Of a stretch of 64,000 bases of DNA, positions 11,189-23,325 are shown in pieces. The DNA comes from Immersiella caudata. Taxonomy: Eukaryota > Ascomycota > Sordariomycetes > Sordariales > Lasiosphaeriaceae. The stretch covers positions 5,332,001 through 5,396,000 of the forward strand of contig JAULSU010000003.1 of NCBI GenBank assembly GCA_030512335.1, in the 5' to 3' direction. The translations under genes were made by a program, and so were the position numbers. The notes under the pieces are model-generated. The model did no database searches, had not been told where the DNA came from, and saw only the letters and a program-made list of their open reading frames with translations. Each line of letters begins with the position of its first letter. Position 1 is the first letter of the stretch.

Positions 11189-11731
11189 CTAGGCCGTATT
11201 CTTGTAGGCCTTGACAATTAGTCCCGACGTCGTCGTCTTCTTGGCCTTGTACGCCTCGCTACTATACAGAGGGTTGCTCGTGTTTACCAACACACCAACC
11301 TGACCTCCATTCTCACCGCATCCAAGCAAAGACTTGCTTATCTGCTCCGGCGTGGCGTTCTCACCTCCATCAATCGTGTTTGCAACGTCCTCAAGTAGAA
11401 CAGCCGTGTCAAGTCGAGGCGATGTGTGCTTCACAGCCACACTCACAGTGCCCTCAGCACCAAGGCTCCATTCTTCGCATTCAAAGTTGGGGTTTGGAGG
11501 CATGTGATAATATGGAGGGTCGGTTGGGTTTCTGCGAACGTGTCGGCGTACCACAGAAGCGACGTAGGCGAGGTCCTCTGGGTCGATTTTCTGGCTTTCG
11601 CCGTTGGGCTTCCCGTAGCAGATGAGCTGGGTGCCTTCGTTGCAGGATTGTCGTTTTGGGAGGGCAGGGGATGCTAACACGATGGATACGGTAATGAGAA
11701 GGAATAGATAAGTTTTGGGGGGAGAGAGCAT
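11189..11731 (-). CDS. Small secreted protein, four cysteines, Kex2 site
   Basis: This is a single-exon 180 aa protein. Residues 1-20 form a signal peptide and a Lys-Arg-Gln site (ALPKRQS) marks a probable Kex2-type cleavage. The mature part has four cysteines and recognisable blocks: the CYGKPNG start, CEEWSLG, a hydrophobic VSVAVKH strand, VLLEDVANTIDGG, LLGCGENGGQVGVLVN and a C-terminal GLIVKAYKN. I have an impression of similar small secreted proteins in other ascomycetes but cannot name a family. It lies 39 bp from the stop of the convergent cysteine-rich gene and next to the LysM gene. A secreted effector or the cargo of the island are possible roles; both are inference. Confidence 0.75.
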   Translation of the reverse strand: MLSPPKTYLFLLITVSIVLASPALPKRQSCNEGTQLICYGKPNGESQKIDPEDLAYVASVVRRHVRRNPTDPPYYHMPPNPNFECEEWSLGAEGTVSVAVKHTSPRLDTAVLLEDVANTIDGGENATPEQISKSLLGCGENGGQVGVLVNTSNPLYSSEAYKAKKTTTSGLIVKAYKNTA

Positions 11732-13098
11732 GGTTGCTGTTGAGAGGGGCTGCCTGAGGAGAAAGGTGAAGGGGATGCGACAAGCAGCCTGGTGTTTACC
11801 TTCAGGAGTCTGCTGAGGCTTGTGTGCGCAAACGGTCGGTGGTTGCGGGCGAAGCGAAGCCTACTTTATACAAACCTCCTAGATGATGCATTGACATAAA
11901 GCCGTTTCGATGCTTCTCTATCCCCACCATTCAGTTCGGTGTGATTATCTTGCTAGGAATACCCCTCAGGGGGCAGGTGCTGTCCATGCCGTGACTCACC
12001 TCGCATGGGGAGGTCGACTTGAAGACGAGCATGCACGGCCTTGTCATCACGTCGACACGACTCTTTTATCAATGTAAAGTGCCAACAAACCAAAGGTTAG
12101 ATTAACATCTAATGTCTGGCTCAAAAGGAGGATGTGGTGAGTGCTTTGGAGGGGCCTGGCTAGCAGAGAAGCTAGCCGCCCTGTGTCTTCTGCCGGAATG
12201 CCTTGTGCCTCGCCCCTTGGTTCAAGTTGCTTCTGGGTCTTAGGCCCACCCCTCGCTCGTTCGGCTTCGCTTTCGTAGGGTCTGTCGTGTGTCGTCCCCG
12301 GCGTGAGGTCCTGCGGACTTGGTATCTTTGGAAAATGACCTGCAGGATATTGCAGCACTAGGCCATTCGCTCTAAATGTATAAACGAGGGGTGCTGTTTT
12401 TCCGTCATGTGTAGTCGTAACTGTTCGAACGTCATTAGGTACCGAACTCTCGGTCAGTATCTGCCACGAGGCGAACCCTATTAATCTCGGCCGCTACAAG
12501 GCGGGACGCGTAAGGAGAAATCTCCGACACAACGTAGCGCAAGGATACCGGGCATGTCACACGGTCGTTCCACCTTCGGGGCGGTTGATTGCAACCCCTG
12601 CGTTGGGCTTGAATAGCCGCTATGCAGTTGGCCCGGGAAGCCCTTTCCGGGGTCGCCACTTACGTGAACGGCTGGCACTGTGACGAATGCCCCATCTTTG
12701 AATTTCATTAACTGATGCTTGTCAGAGGGTGCAGAGCTAACATCATCTATTCGTTCATCCCTGGCCGAGTGTCGCACCAAGGGCCTGCAGCCCCTGAGCG
12801 GAGTGGGATGTTGGTCATCCATGGCAAATGATGGACATCCAACGGCATATGACCAAAAAAAGAAGCTCATTTCTGATTGGTTCAACTCAAGGTCGCTGAA
12901 ATCGATCGTGTTCTTGCGTCGGAGACATCTAGACCCTCCCTTCCCTAGCTAACATCCAGAGTGCACGCCCCTGAACGCCCTGCCAATCCCACCTTTTCTT
13001 AGGATTGGGAGATCCGCCTGAGCTTATTTCACTTGCGCATTTCTGACAATCGACCCAAGAGACAATGGGCTCAAAGGTTTGATCAACCTGCTTCGAGG
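11732..13098. other. Intergenic, divergent promoters
   Basis: This long gap lies between two genes transcribed away from each other (11731 leftward, 13099 rightward). A possible TATA element for the leftward gene reads TTTATAC around 11870. No further gene is seen. Confidence 0.4.
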
Positions 13099-14690
13099 AT
13101 GCCAACAAGAGCATGGAGGGCAGCAGCCCTGGTCCTGCTAGCACCATGGCTTCCACTTGTCGACGCGCAACAGTTTGAAATGTACAGAACCCCCTTTGAG
13201 ACTATGAATCTCAGCCAGGGGTGTCTTGATGTTTTGAACACGAACGTATCATGCGACCATATGCTTGCGATCTCGACGACCTTGTAAGTTGCCCTGCTTT
13301 GCGAATCGAGGGAGAAGGAGTTTATGAGTCCTGGGTTATGTTGCTGATCCTCATGTGCACTTCACAGTGACCCGCCAAGCTCACCGGTCCTCAGACCAGA
13401 TATTCTCAACAGAATCTGTGCGGCAAAATGTCGAAGCGATTTGCAAGCCTTGCGGTCCAAGATTGTGGGAGGTTGCAAATCTACGGACGTGATGGTATTG
13501 CGGGGAAAGGGATATCCAGGTCAGTCTTTCTCAAACGATACCTGCGGCATCCGGCCAATCGTGTATACTGGTCTTGGACGCTAATGGATGAACGGGCAGC
13601 GACTTTCGTACTCGACCATTATCTCTACACCTACGATGTATCTTGCTACAAACATCGGAACAGCGGGCAGATGTGTGATATCTTTCTCGGGGAGCTACGA
13701 AACCAGTCCAAACAGCCCGACATCTGCTCCGACTGCATGTTAGGCGTGTTCGAAGTTCAACTCAGTTCCCCGATAGGATATAACGATAATCTCGCGTCTG
13801 AATTCAGTTCCGCAACATCGAAGTGCTCCGCAACCGGTTACGCCTACACGAGATCCACGTACTCAACCGTGGTGGAAATTATAACTTCTAGCACCTCGTA
13901 CCTGCAGCCAACCCCAACAACTGGACTACCAGAGAATTTCCCATGTGTTCGTAACTACACGGTTTCTGCCAACGACACATGCAATAGCATCGCCTTGTCA
14001 AACAACGCGTCGACGTTTGACATCATTCAGACCAACGGCATGACAGTGTGGTGCAGCGACCGTGATCTGAAGAAGTCAGGATCCCGAAACATTTGCCTTC
14101 CTGAAGTCTGCACCCCCCTCGAAGTCACCGCAGCGGATACCTGCGCGACCATTGCGGACAAGAGCGGTGTCAGAGAGGAAGACATTATCGACTGGAACCC
14201 AATCTTCGATGCCAGATGTTGGAACATCAACAAGTGGGTTGGCTGGGTAATCTGTGTCGGTGGGTATGTATTACAATTCCAGTGCTGTGTTGTCTCTTGT
14301 ATCCAACATGTCTCATGCAGAAAGCCTAGTTCGAACCGAACGACCTCCCCAACCTCCCCAACCGGGAGCTTCGGATCGATGTCGACAGCATACCCATCAG
14401 CGACATTAGATCCATTACCCGCCCAAAAGCCTCATGCACCGGGATCAGTGCTCGCCTGCTCCCGCTGGAAGGACAGCGAGGAAGAACAAAACGAGCTTGG
14501 ATTTTCCAACGAGGGCTTGAACATATGTTGGGTTGTGGCGTCACTTGCTGAGATTGAGCTGGCAGATCTGGTTGCGTGGAACCCAAGCTTGTCCAGCGAC
14601 AGGGGCAAATGTGAGTTGCAACGAGAGTACAGTTACTGCATCGCCGCCCCGAAGGCGTCAACCACTTCAAAGTGGTATGCACCGAGGTAG
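13099..14690 (+). CDS. Secreted LysM-domain protein
   Basis: Exons are 13099-13283, 13368-13519, 13600-14263 and 14321-14690, giving 456 aa. A signal peptide (cleavage near VDAQQ) leads into the shared cysteine-rich domain (residues ~25-225; GELRNQSKQPDICSDC, SSPIGYNDNLASEFSSAT). Two LysM repeats follow. The first has YTVSANDTCNSIAL and later IQTNG (~228-275); the second has LEVTAADTCATIADKSG with IDWNP (~283-335). A third, degenerate unit after a Ser/Thr linker (~395-450) keeps LADLVAWNPSL and flanking cysteines. LysM binds chitin or chito-oligomers; in fungi such secreted proteins mask or target chitin. It lies just upstream of LP and GH55 on the same strand. The first exon is 185 nt, identical in length to that of the paralog at 24757, which supports the chosen start. 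Confidence 0.88.
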
Positions 14691-15276
14691 ATTACAAGGT
14701 TTGAGCGCCATGGTACATTGAAAAAAGAGGAAATTCTGCTATTTTTCCCTTTCCTGAATTGGAGCTGTAAGTGGTGCGAAGCCTGAGGTACTGGAAAAGG
14801 GGCATCGTTAATGATGCCATGATCTTCACACATCACAGCACCCGCAACAGTAGGCAGTGCGAACAAAGAGCGAGTGCTGATTGTCCTGTTGCAGTGTCTC
14901 TGGCCGAGATTCCCCTCTCCCGGCCGCTTTGCTCCGTTCAAAACTGCCGAAAGACGATGAAGACGAAGAGGGGGGAAGAGGGGGCGTACAGTGCCGGACA
15001 ATAGGGGGCTTCAAACGCGCACTGTGGACCCAGCACGTCGGATTCACTCCCTATATTAAACCAACGTCCCGACCCGAGTCGGGCCGTCAAGGTGACATCC
15101 AGCCATCGCCTTCCCAACTTTATCTCTGGGTGGCCCCCAAAGTCAATCAACGTCGGTCAACCACAATAGCCCGCGCGCCGAACCTACCTAGGTAATCAAG
15201 CCGTCCCATTTTTCGCTTTCCACATTGAAACCGACCGGCGTCGGGGCTCCATTTAGGTTCCATTCCTTTTCGCGGC
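14691..15276. other. Intergenic
   Basis: It holds the 3' UTR of the LysM gene and the promoter of the LP gene. A TATATTAAA-like element lies near 15052-15060. No gene is seen. Confidence 0.4.
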
Positions 15277-16182
15277 ATGAAATTGCGCCTGCCACTCTGT
15301 ACTTTTGTGTCATCTCTGGTCGGACAAGGAACCTGCTGCGCGGCTCGAGAAGGACCTGCCCGACTTGGCCTTAATAACCTCCCTTCGCAGCAGGTTGTTC
15401 ACCTGCCGCAGATTCCGCAAATTCAGGGCGCAGAATACACAACCTCCGACCCCAACACGATGTCCAGGACCGGACACACCGGTGCCCCACCCCCGCCCTT
15501 CGTCCCCCCAGAGGAACCCCTCTCCCAGTTTGCTACCTGGGGAGGCGTCATTGACAGTCTCGTCCATTCCGGCCATCACAAGTGGGGCTTTCTTGTCTAT
15601 CGCACCAGCTACGACGACGACGCCGCATGGCAGAGGTACCTCCAGATCCTCAACCGGTCCACTTGGTTGGGCCTCAACAATGAGAATCAGCTTCGCATGC
15701 TTCCTTACCTGTCATACACCCCTATGGAAGACCGTGACCTCTTTGAAGGGGCATCCAAGGACCGAATTCGGGAGCACTTCAGGCAGTGGGTTGCCACTCG
15801 CTCCGTCGAGCGCGACGGACCCGGAGCCGACCACCCGGACTTGATCGAATTACTACCTCGCTACCGAATCTGCATGTTCACCGACAAGGGGATTCTCTCC
15901 GCCACGTCCATCGAGGAGATCGAAGGCTTGACCACCCCGTTTGCTTTGATCCAGGGGCGGGCGGTTCTAATTGACAGCCAGTTCGGGCAGCATCAGGATT
16001 ACGGTGGTATGGATGATATCCCGCGTCCGCCGGTTGAGGGGAAAACCAATTACGATGTGGGCTGGATGTATATTCAACTGCAATTTACTGCAAATGCGTA
16101 CAATCTCCTATGCAGTGGTGGCTCGGAGGAGTGGGAGCCGCACAGGGGCTTTTACACTCGCCCGCCGGACTGTTGGGGGTGA
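15277..16182 (+). CDS. LP-family protein 1 (uncharacterised, cytosolic-looking)
   Basis: The open frame from 15277 encodes 301 aa; an internal ATG at 15460 gives 240 aa and aligns better with the two other copies in the window, which start just before a Pro-rich lead. Landmarks of the family are HHKWGFLVYRTSYDDDAAW, MEDRDLFEGASKDRIREHF, RDGPGAD, LPRYRICMF, a VLIDSQFG strand, DVGWMYIQL and a C-terminal RPPDCW. I believe this is a widespread fungal family of unknown function, often present in several copies. If translation starts at 15277 the first 20 residues resemble a weak signal peptide; the copies do not, so an intracellular protein is more likely. It is placed between the LysM and GH55 genes, an arrangement repeated in the right arm. 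Confidence 0.8.
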   Translation: MKLRLPLCTFVSSLVGQGTCCAAREGPARLGLNNLPSQQVVHLPQIPQIQGAEYTTSDPNTMSRTGHTGAPPPPFVPPEEPLSQFATWGGVIDSLVHSGHHKWGFLVYRTSYDDDAAWQRYLQILNRSTWLGLNNENQLRMLPYLSYTPMEDRDLFEGASKDRIREHFRQWVATRSVERDGPGADHPDLIELLPRYRICMFTDKGILSATSIEEIEGLTTPFALIQGRAVLIDSQFGQHQDYGGMDDIPRPPVEGKTNYDVGWMYIQLQFTANAYNLLCSGGSEEWEPHRGFYTRPPDCWG

Positions 16183-16942
16183 ACTTTGTCATCCCCGAGG
16201 CTCGCTTTATCACCTTTCGGTTGGTTTCTGGTCATAGGTATCTGGTGTGTGTATGTAACGTGAACTTTGTCTTGCAGTACTCGTGGCGGCTGCTTGGTGT
16301 AGTAGGTATCTTTCTGTCTACCTCTCTAGATTTTGGATTGGGCTCTACGCTTTACCCGGTGATTTAGAGCAAATGAGTGGAACCATTCGATGCAGTTTTC
16401 CTGGGCCTGGATCATGGAGCGAGTCTAACATCCCATGCGCGTGGGAAGCGGAATCACTTCCCGGCCGCAGTTCCTCTTGAACCGGACCGACTGGGGCCAA
16501 CAGACCGAGCGGCAATAGTTGCTAAATTTACGAAGAACATGAAAAGAGAACCAACTGCATCTAAGGTAGATGCGCCGAGGCCCTGCAGCGAAAATATGAC
16601 TACGTGTAAACGTTGTGCCCCTTGCGCCTGATCCGTATCGGCACCCCTTGGGGTCCGGGAAATGGAGGTCGGGAGATGACCACTCCAACTTTGAACGCCT
16701 CCATGGAGTGCCTTACCGATCCTTGGCATGAACTCCGTGTTGGGCCCAGACAGGGGGGTACCTGTGAAGCTGGCAATGGGGAGAACTATCGGGGTTGAGT
16801 AACATCCCATCGTCTGTGCTCGCAATGAGAGTGTTCCCCTGATCTTCGCCTTTAATCGCACCTCAGAAGAAGAGCTCGTTGGCAACAAGTATCGACACAG
16901 CGGCTAACTGACCCCAACAGGGCCACCTGGTTACCAAGGAAG
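16183..16942. other. Intergenic / 5' leader of GH55 gene
   Basis: A splice-acceptor-like CTAACTGACCCCAACAG ends at about 16920, 23 bases before the GH55 ATG. A 5' UTR intron is therefore possible. No separate gene is seen. Confidence 0.4.
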
Positions 16943-19900
16943 ATGAGGCCGTTCATACTTTTGACGGTGTTTGCCGTGCCATCTGTTGCGCTCCTGTCCC
17001 TTGCTCACTTTCTAGCGCTTTTCTCTCGGGCCAACGATGCTGATTCCGGTGGCAACCCACACGAATTCAATGCTCCAAAGCCACACCTTGCACATCGCGC
17101 TATCCCGATCCCGTCCATCTTGGGAAATATAACCCTGGGCGAGTACAATGCAGCCAGAACCTTGGTGGACGAAGCTGCTGAGAAACAGGAGGCGATCAAC
17201 CGGGCTCGCATTTTGTCGCCACCCCGTAACCGCTATAGCCTTCGACCGGCGGGCAGATCGTCCTTTTCTCGGCCCCGCGTGAAGATGACACAGGATCTGA
17301 GGGCGGCGGCACAACTTGTGGATGCCATCGATGAGTTGAATGAGAACCCCGGGAACAAGACCTTCGAACCCGCCACTTTCACGATCAAGGCCCAGGCTGC
17401 TAGCCCCTTTTGGATGGAAGGTTTGAAGAGGACGGGGTCGTGGCCATGGGGGAACCATCCTGGCCATGTGGTATGCTTGTTTTCTCATAACCCTCTCAGC
17501 ATTGCCACTCTGACGTTGAGCAGGTATTCCGAAATGTGAAAAAGTACGGTGCGGTGGGCGATGGTGTGGCTGTAAGTGCAACGCTTCGACTGCGCTGACA
17601 AGGCGACCCCTGAGAAAGAGGTCCGTTGACCCCATTTCCTTCTTCAGGATGATACAGATGCAATCAACAAAGCTATTGTCGACTCTCAATCGTGTCACGG
17701 AGCATGCTATGGTTCTACAACCATGGGTGCGATCATCTACTTTCCCCCAGGGACGTACCTCGTTAGCGCGGCCATTGAAATCAGCTACGGGATGCAGATT
17801 ATTGGTGATGTACTGCTGTCCCTTCCATCCCATACTGGAGATCAGGAGTACTAACTTTCAGTACGTTGCAGGCCAACAGCCCCCCTACCTTGAAATCCAC
17901 AAGGACGTTTTTCGACGACTGGGTTTTATCGACAGACAAGTATTGGGGCGACGGGTTGCTTGGAGAAGATGGTCGTGACCACGAATACTATATCAATACG
18001 GTAATTGCGAGCCCAATCATCCATATGAATTTGTGGTAGTCTCACACGTATCCAGGCCAACTTTCACCGGCAAATCCGAAACCTCATCATTGACATCAGG
18101 GACACAACAAGACCGAAGATTATGTCCGCTCTTCATTACCAGGTTGCGCAGGCAACTAGCCTGTACAACGTCGAGTTTAGATGCTCTACTAGTTCGAATA
18201 CGGAGCAAATAGCTATATGTGAGTGTCGCAGTTTTTTTTTTTTTGAAATGGTGACGGTAACTGACCATTTGTCTGACAGACGCCGAGAATGGAAGTGGAG
18301 GACATATGAGTGACCTCACCTTCAACGGAGGCAACATAGGAATATGTGAGCTTTCCAAAAGCATGTAAAGAATAGGTCTGAAGCTAACATGGGTGTCAAC
18401 TTTAGGGGGTGGTAATCAACAGTTCACCGCTCAAAGGTTGAAGTTCAACAACGTCAAGACGGCGGTTTCGATGATTTGGGACTGGGGCTGGGTAAGTGAA
18501 GCCCAACGTGGATTCGTCAAAAGGAAATGGATGTATTCTGACGTCAAGAATTGCGACAGATGTGGAAGAGCATCGAGATCGAGAACTCGAGAATTGGGTT
18601 CAACCTGAGCAGCGGCTCAGGGGGCGGCCACGTTGGTTCCATAACAATTGTGGATTCAGCATTCAAGAAAGTCGAAGTCGCCATCCTGGTGGCAGATACT
18701 AATGTCACCGTCGACGGAAGAACCTCTCTCTCCTTGGACAATGTCTTGTTTGATGGGGTCACAACCTGGCTCCGAGAGCAAGACGCCAAGGGATCGAAGG
18801 ACACCAAAGTATCGGGTTCGCGTAAAGCCGTAGACTCTCTTACCATCGGCAGGGCATATTCTGATACGATACTAGAGAAGGAAAGTGTGAGGGAGTACAA
18901 GACTGTGAGAGAGAAATCCTTGTTGAGCGCAGTCAACCCCCTTGGATTGCCCCAGAACCCGTACGCGGAGAGGCCCAAGCCGCAGTACGAAGGCTTTCAG
19001 GCAAGTGACTTTGTCCACTCCAAGGACTCTTGCAAGGGTTGGTACCCAGTCCCCTATAAGAAACCCACTTGTTTGGCTTCTGTTAATCCTTTGTGAATAG
19101 GCGACGGGGTCACAGACGACACAGCATGTCTTCAGAGATTGCTGAACAACAATGCCAACAAGAACATTGTATTTATCGACGCGGGGACCTACATTTTGAC
19201 CGACACGCTGCTGGTGCCACCGGGCTCCCGCATTGTCGGCGAATGCTGGGCGCAGTTGGCCGCTTACGGATCGAAATTTCAAGATGTCAAGTATGTCCAT
19301 CCGCGAACTTTGGGCCGTTGTCAGATCTGTTGCCGCCGTCAACTCTTGAGCTGATTCGAATCCCTCACAGAAAACCTACACCGCTCATCCAGATTGGGAG
19401 AAATAATGAGAGGGGTGTCTACGAGTTGCAAGACCTTGTGTTCACCTCCAAAGGCCAAACACCTGGGGCAGTGTTCGTTGAGTGGAATGGCCGGGGTCAC
19501 GCCGGCGAACCGGGCTCAGCGGGCATGTGGGGTGTGTCTTCTTCGTCTTTCATCTGTCCTGGGTGGGCCAAATGCTGATTTGCTGTTCTTCGCACTTCTA
19601 GACTGTCATGTCCGCGTCGGAGGAGCTCTTGGCACCGAGCTAACATCGAAAGAATGTCCACCCTCAAGGTCTGGAACCAATCCAGGATGCCAAGGGGGTA
19701 GTCTGATGATGCACTTGACGAGAAGAGCCTCCGCGTATTTGGAGAATGTTTGGCTATGGGTCGCCGATCAGTAAGACCGGTCTTTCTTCGATGAAGGATA
19801 GGGGCTTCGAAGGACACTAACCATTGGACTTTCAGCGACCTCGATGATGCAGCAAAAAGCGATAAATTGAATCTCATGGTACGAGAACTCGCGGAGATCA

Positions 19901-22900
19901 CAAGGCCAGTGGATTGCTAAAAGCTTAACCATTCGGAGTAGACCCAAACATCGATCTACAGTGCCAGGGGGTTCCTCATCGAGAGTAAAGAGCCGACTTG
20001 GCTTTACGGCACCTCATCAGAGCATTCCGTCTTTTACCAGTACCAGTTTTACCAAGCGGCCCTGGTCGTTGCTGGTATGATACAGACTGAGCAGCCCTAT
20101 TATCAGCCAACGCCAAAGCCCCCTGAGCCGTTTAAGAATGCCGTCGGTATTTTCAACGGAGATCCCACATTTCCTTGCACTGACACTGAGCCATGCGATG
20201 AGGGCTGGGCGCTGAGAGTCATAGAGTCGAACGATATCACCATCTTGGGAGCAGGTCTTTACTCTTGGTTTCAGACCTATACTCAAGAATGCGGTATGTG
20301 TGAGAAGCACGAACTGTTTCAGGATTTTGGGCTGACCCGCATGACCACAACCAAGTTCCCAAGTACTCCTGCCAGAAAGTTATGGTACAGTTTAAAAAGA
20401 ACCACGGAGACGTACTGATTCACAACCTCGTCACCATCGGTGCGACCAACATGATCAACGCAGATGGCAAGCTTATTGGCGCAAAGGAGAACCTAGCGGT
20501 GAACGCCCATCCATTCTGGTCAAATTTGGTGACGTACAGCCCAGGGGCCACACCACTATCCTCACCACTAGGCCCAGATGAGGTCCTTGATCCGGGTCTG
20601 CAAGACATCATTGATCGAATCAACAGCCAACTTCATGAGGACTGTTATCGATCCAAAGATGTTGTTGATCTGGACAATCCCCAAGCAGCGCGATGCCAAC
20701 TTGGGTACATGGCCATGGGATATGACCGAGCGAGTTATGGAAATCCAGGGGTAAGTTGGGCATCTGTGCCCTCATGGTTTGTGAGATATGCTGAGACATC
20801 CATCATACAGGACCAAGCAGGGAAGCTCATATGCTGCAAGCAATCCACACATCCAAACAAATGCACGTGGAGGGGTGGCGGGCTGGACTGCAACGGGCAG
20901 TGCCATTCGGGCGAGGTGAAGCTCTACGAGTCTCAAAGTGGAGGATACCCTGCCGAGGGCAATGATCGAAACTGCAACAGAGGCACGAAGGCCTTTTGTT
21001 GCACTTATGACCAGTTTGACAGTCTCATCTCCACGTGCAGATGGACTGGGTGGTAAGTAAAGTCCTAAGATGACCGAGAGAAATCGCGAGATCGAGCGCT
21101 GTACTGACATTGCTACAGTGCAGAGACATGCGACATCACTGAAAGTGAAGTTGCCATGGGGAACCTGGACGAAGCTGGGTGCACCATCTTCCGCCACGAT
21201 CAGCGTTTCTGTTGCAAGTACAACAGATCTCCGTTTCTCAACTGTCACTGGGTTGGCCAGGGCGACTGCGCTGACAATACCTGCAATGACCGAGAGGTCA
21301 CCCTGGCTCGGTCAGGCAACGGAGACAACTGGTTTGGGTGTAATTGTGAGTTTATAAACTTCGGACTGTGAAGGCATCCAGTCTGACCGATAACTGACTG
21401 ATTTCTGCAATGAAGGGGACAGGAAGAAATCATTATGCTGCACCCCCAATCTGGACATGGAGGAGTTCTACTGCCCCAAGGATCTTTGCGAAACTGAACC
21501 CGGCGCGTGTGAGGACGAGTCCCAGTACTACTTTGATGGAGACGATGATCCGGAAGATGACGGCTTACCGCCACCCCCTGACTGGGTTCCTCCACCGGGG
21601 TATCAGGGGCCGGGTCACGACGAGCTGTACGTCAAGGAACACCCACCCATATTTGTCATCAACTTGACTTCTCCCCTCTTTCCGAGACAGGGAATCGGCA
21701 AAGGAACGCCCATTCCAAAGGGGGCTGTGGGTAGGAGAAACACTTCGGCTGTCGATAGGAATACTGGAAATGAACTCTGGTTCTATGCGAGGCGCTACCC
21801 TGGCCCTACGAGGATAACAAGGAGCCGGCACAAGAAGAGAGCGGGCAAATACTTTCACCGGTTAGTCTTCACGTTCTATCTGTTCGTTTCCAAGGGTGTT
21901 TGTGAGAACTGACTTACTGCAATCACCCCCAACAGCGCCTTGACAACAGGTCCCGCGGCCAAGAGATGCAGCACAACCACTCTCGAACAAGTACCAGTAA
22001 CACAGATCACCGACTTTTCCAGCTTCCATATGGACCATCCAATCGAGGTATGATGGACAACATGGGCGTGCGAGCACGGTCAATTTCACGACCGCTTCCA
22101 CATATTCCGAGGCCCATCGCTCAAGTAGATTCTAACCTCTGCTATAACCCACCAGATCCAGTACATCCAAGCCTTCATGAGAGCCATCCTAAACGGTGAG
22201 CTGCCAACAGGAAGACAGATGCAGACGCAACCAATCCCTTACGCAGACATCGAACCTTATTGGCGTGTCGACAGTGCGGCCCTGACGGGAATGCCTCGCG
22301 CTACGCCAAACGCCCCCATGGTCAAGAACCTTGTGAATGCGTTCGGCGAATGCCTCGGCTCAACAACGTCTCTTGAGTTTCTCCGGGGCCTCGACCGCGG
22401 TCTGAATGGGTTGAAAGGAATGCTCATGAGAATCTACGATAACGGCAAGAGACAAAATCCAATGGACTCTGACAGATACTTGCGCCTGGTCCAGCAATCG
22501 GTCGCGACAGGAACGGGCGAAGATGCGTGGCTCAATATTTTGAGAATGGTCAGTCCTCCCCCCCCCCCCCCCTCCCGTTTGTCGAGACATATGGGAGGCT
22601 GTTGAGTCCATGCTTTTGGCACTTACCGTGCTCGATAATCGTACCAGATCATAGTAGTATGGCGCTTCCACCATTCAACAGACGTTCTGCCATCCATACA
22701 AGACGGAAGAAGATCACTTCGGGCTGTAAGCGACGCCGCCGGGCGGTCTGCAGTAACCCCTCCAAGCCTTCGACGTCTTGTGTCCATTTTCGACGAGTTT
22801 GATCCAAATTTCTGGGAAGGTTCTGTGCAATGGTCGAGGAGGTGGCTTACCAGCTCTGTCAATGTTGCCTTTCGCGAATACAGGGCCGCTATTGCAAACG

Positions 22901-22995
22901 GACGAAACCCAGCCAACGCGCAGCGCGTTTTCAACGAACTCAACCTCATTTTGCAGGAAATGGCGCTTTACATTATCGACCTTCCTCCTGCCTGA
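16943..22995 (+). CDS. GH55-type beta-1,3-glucanase with cysteine modules and C-terminal domain
   Basis: About 20 exons encode ~1578 aa: 16943-17470, 17524-17571, 17648-17809, 17872-18000, 18056-18218, 18280-18345, 18406-18491, 18560-19037, 19101-19290, 19371-19531, 19602-19770, 19836-19878, 19942-20293, 20356-20750, 20811-21052, 21119-21345, 21416-21860, 21936-22047, 22156-22548, 22648-22995. The lengths sum to a whole number of codons. Residues 1-~30 form a signal peptide or anchor. Residues ~177-990 form two right-handed beta-helices, each opened by the GH55/pectate-lyase-3 signature (NVKKYGAVGDGV; KGDGVTDDTAC); WLYGTSSEHSVFYQYQF follows at ~765. Two cysteine modules (~991-1146) have the pattern C-W-x-G..C-x-G-x-C-H..E-V..C-C. 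A linker with NLTSPL and a C-terminal domain (DHPIEIQYIQAFMRAIL) end the protein. GH55 enzymes cleave beta-1,3-glucan. The acceptor at 20355 is AAG, and the intron 20751-20810 keeps the frame open if retained. Confidence 0.85.
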
Positions 22996-23325
22996 TTGGC
23001 CTCGAGACCTGGAGTGGTTGAAGTCTTCTTCTTGGGTAGCGAGACTTTGGATGCATCAGTTGTCGGGATCTATTTAGATGCTATAGTTGGATCAATGTTA
23101 TCTCATACCCGTTCTTTCTGCCTCATCATTTGGAACTTTGCATCCAGTGATGAACCGGGAGAAAGCCTTTGGAAACCGACTGTTTTCCGAAGTGGAAAAA
23201 CAGCCAAGCGCCGCTACAAAACAACGAGCAGTGGGCAGGGACTTTAACTTGATTCCCTCAAATCAAAACCCTCCTTGTTTTCTGCATCAATTCATCAAGG
23301 AAAAATAGCCGTGGAAATCGATGAA
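22996..23325. other. Intergenic, convergent 3' ends
   Basis: This short gap lies between the stop of GH55 and the stop of the LP copy on the - strand. Nothing else is visible. Confidence 0.4.
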
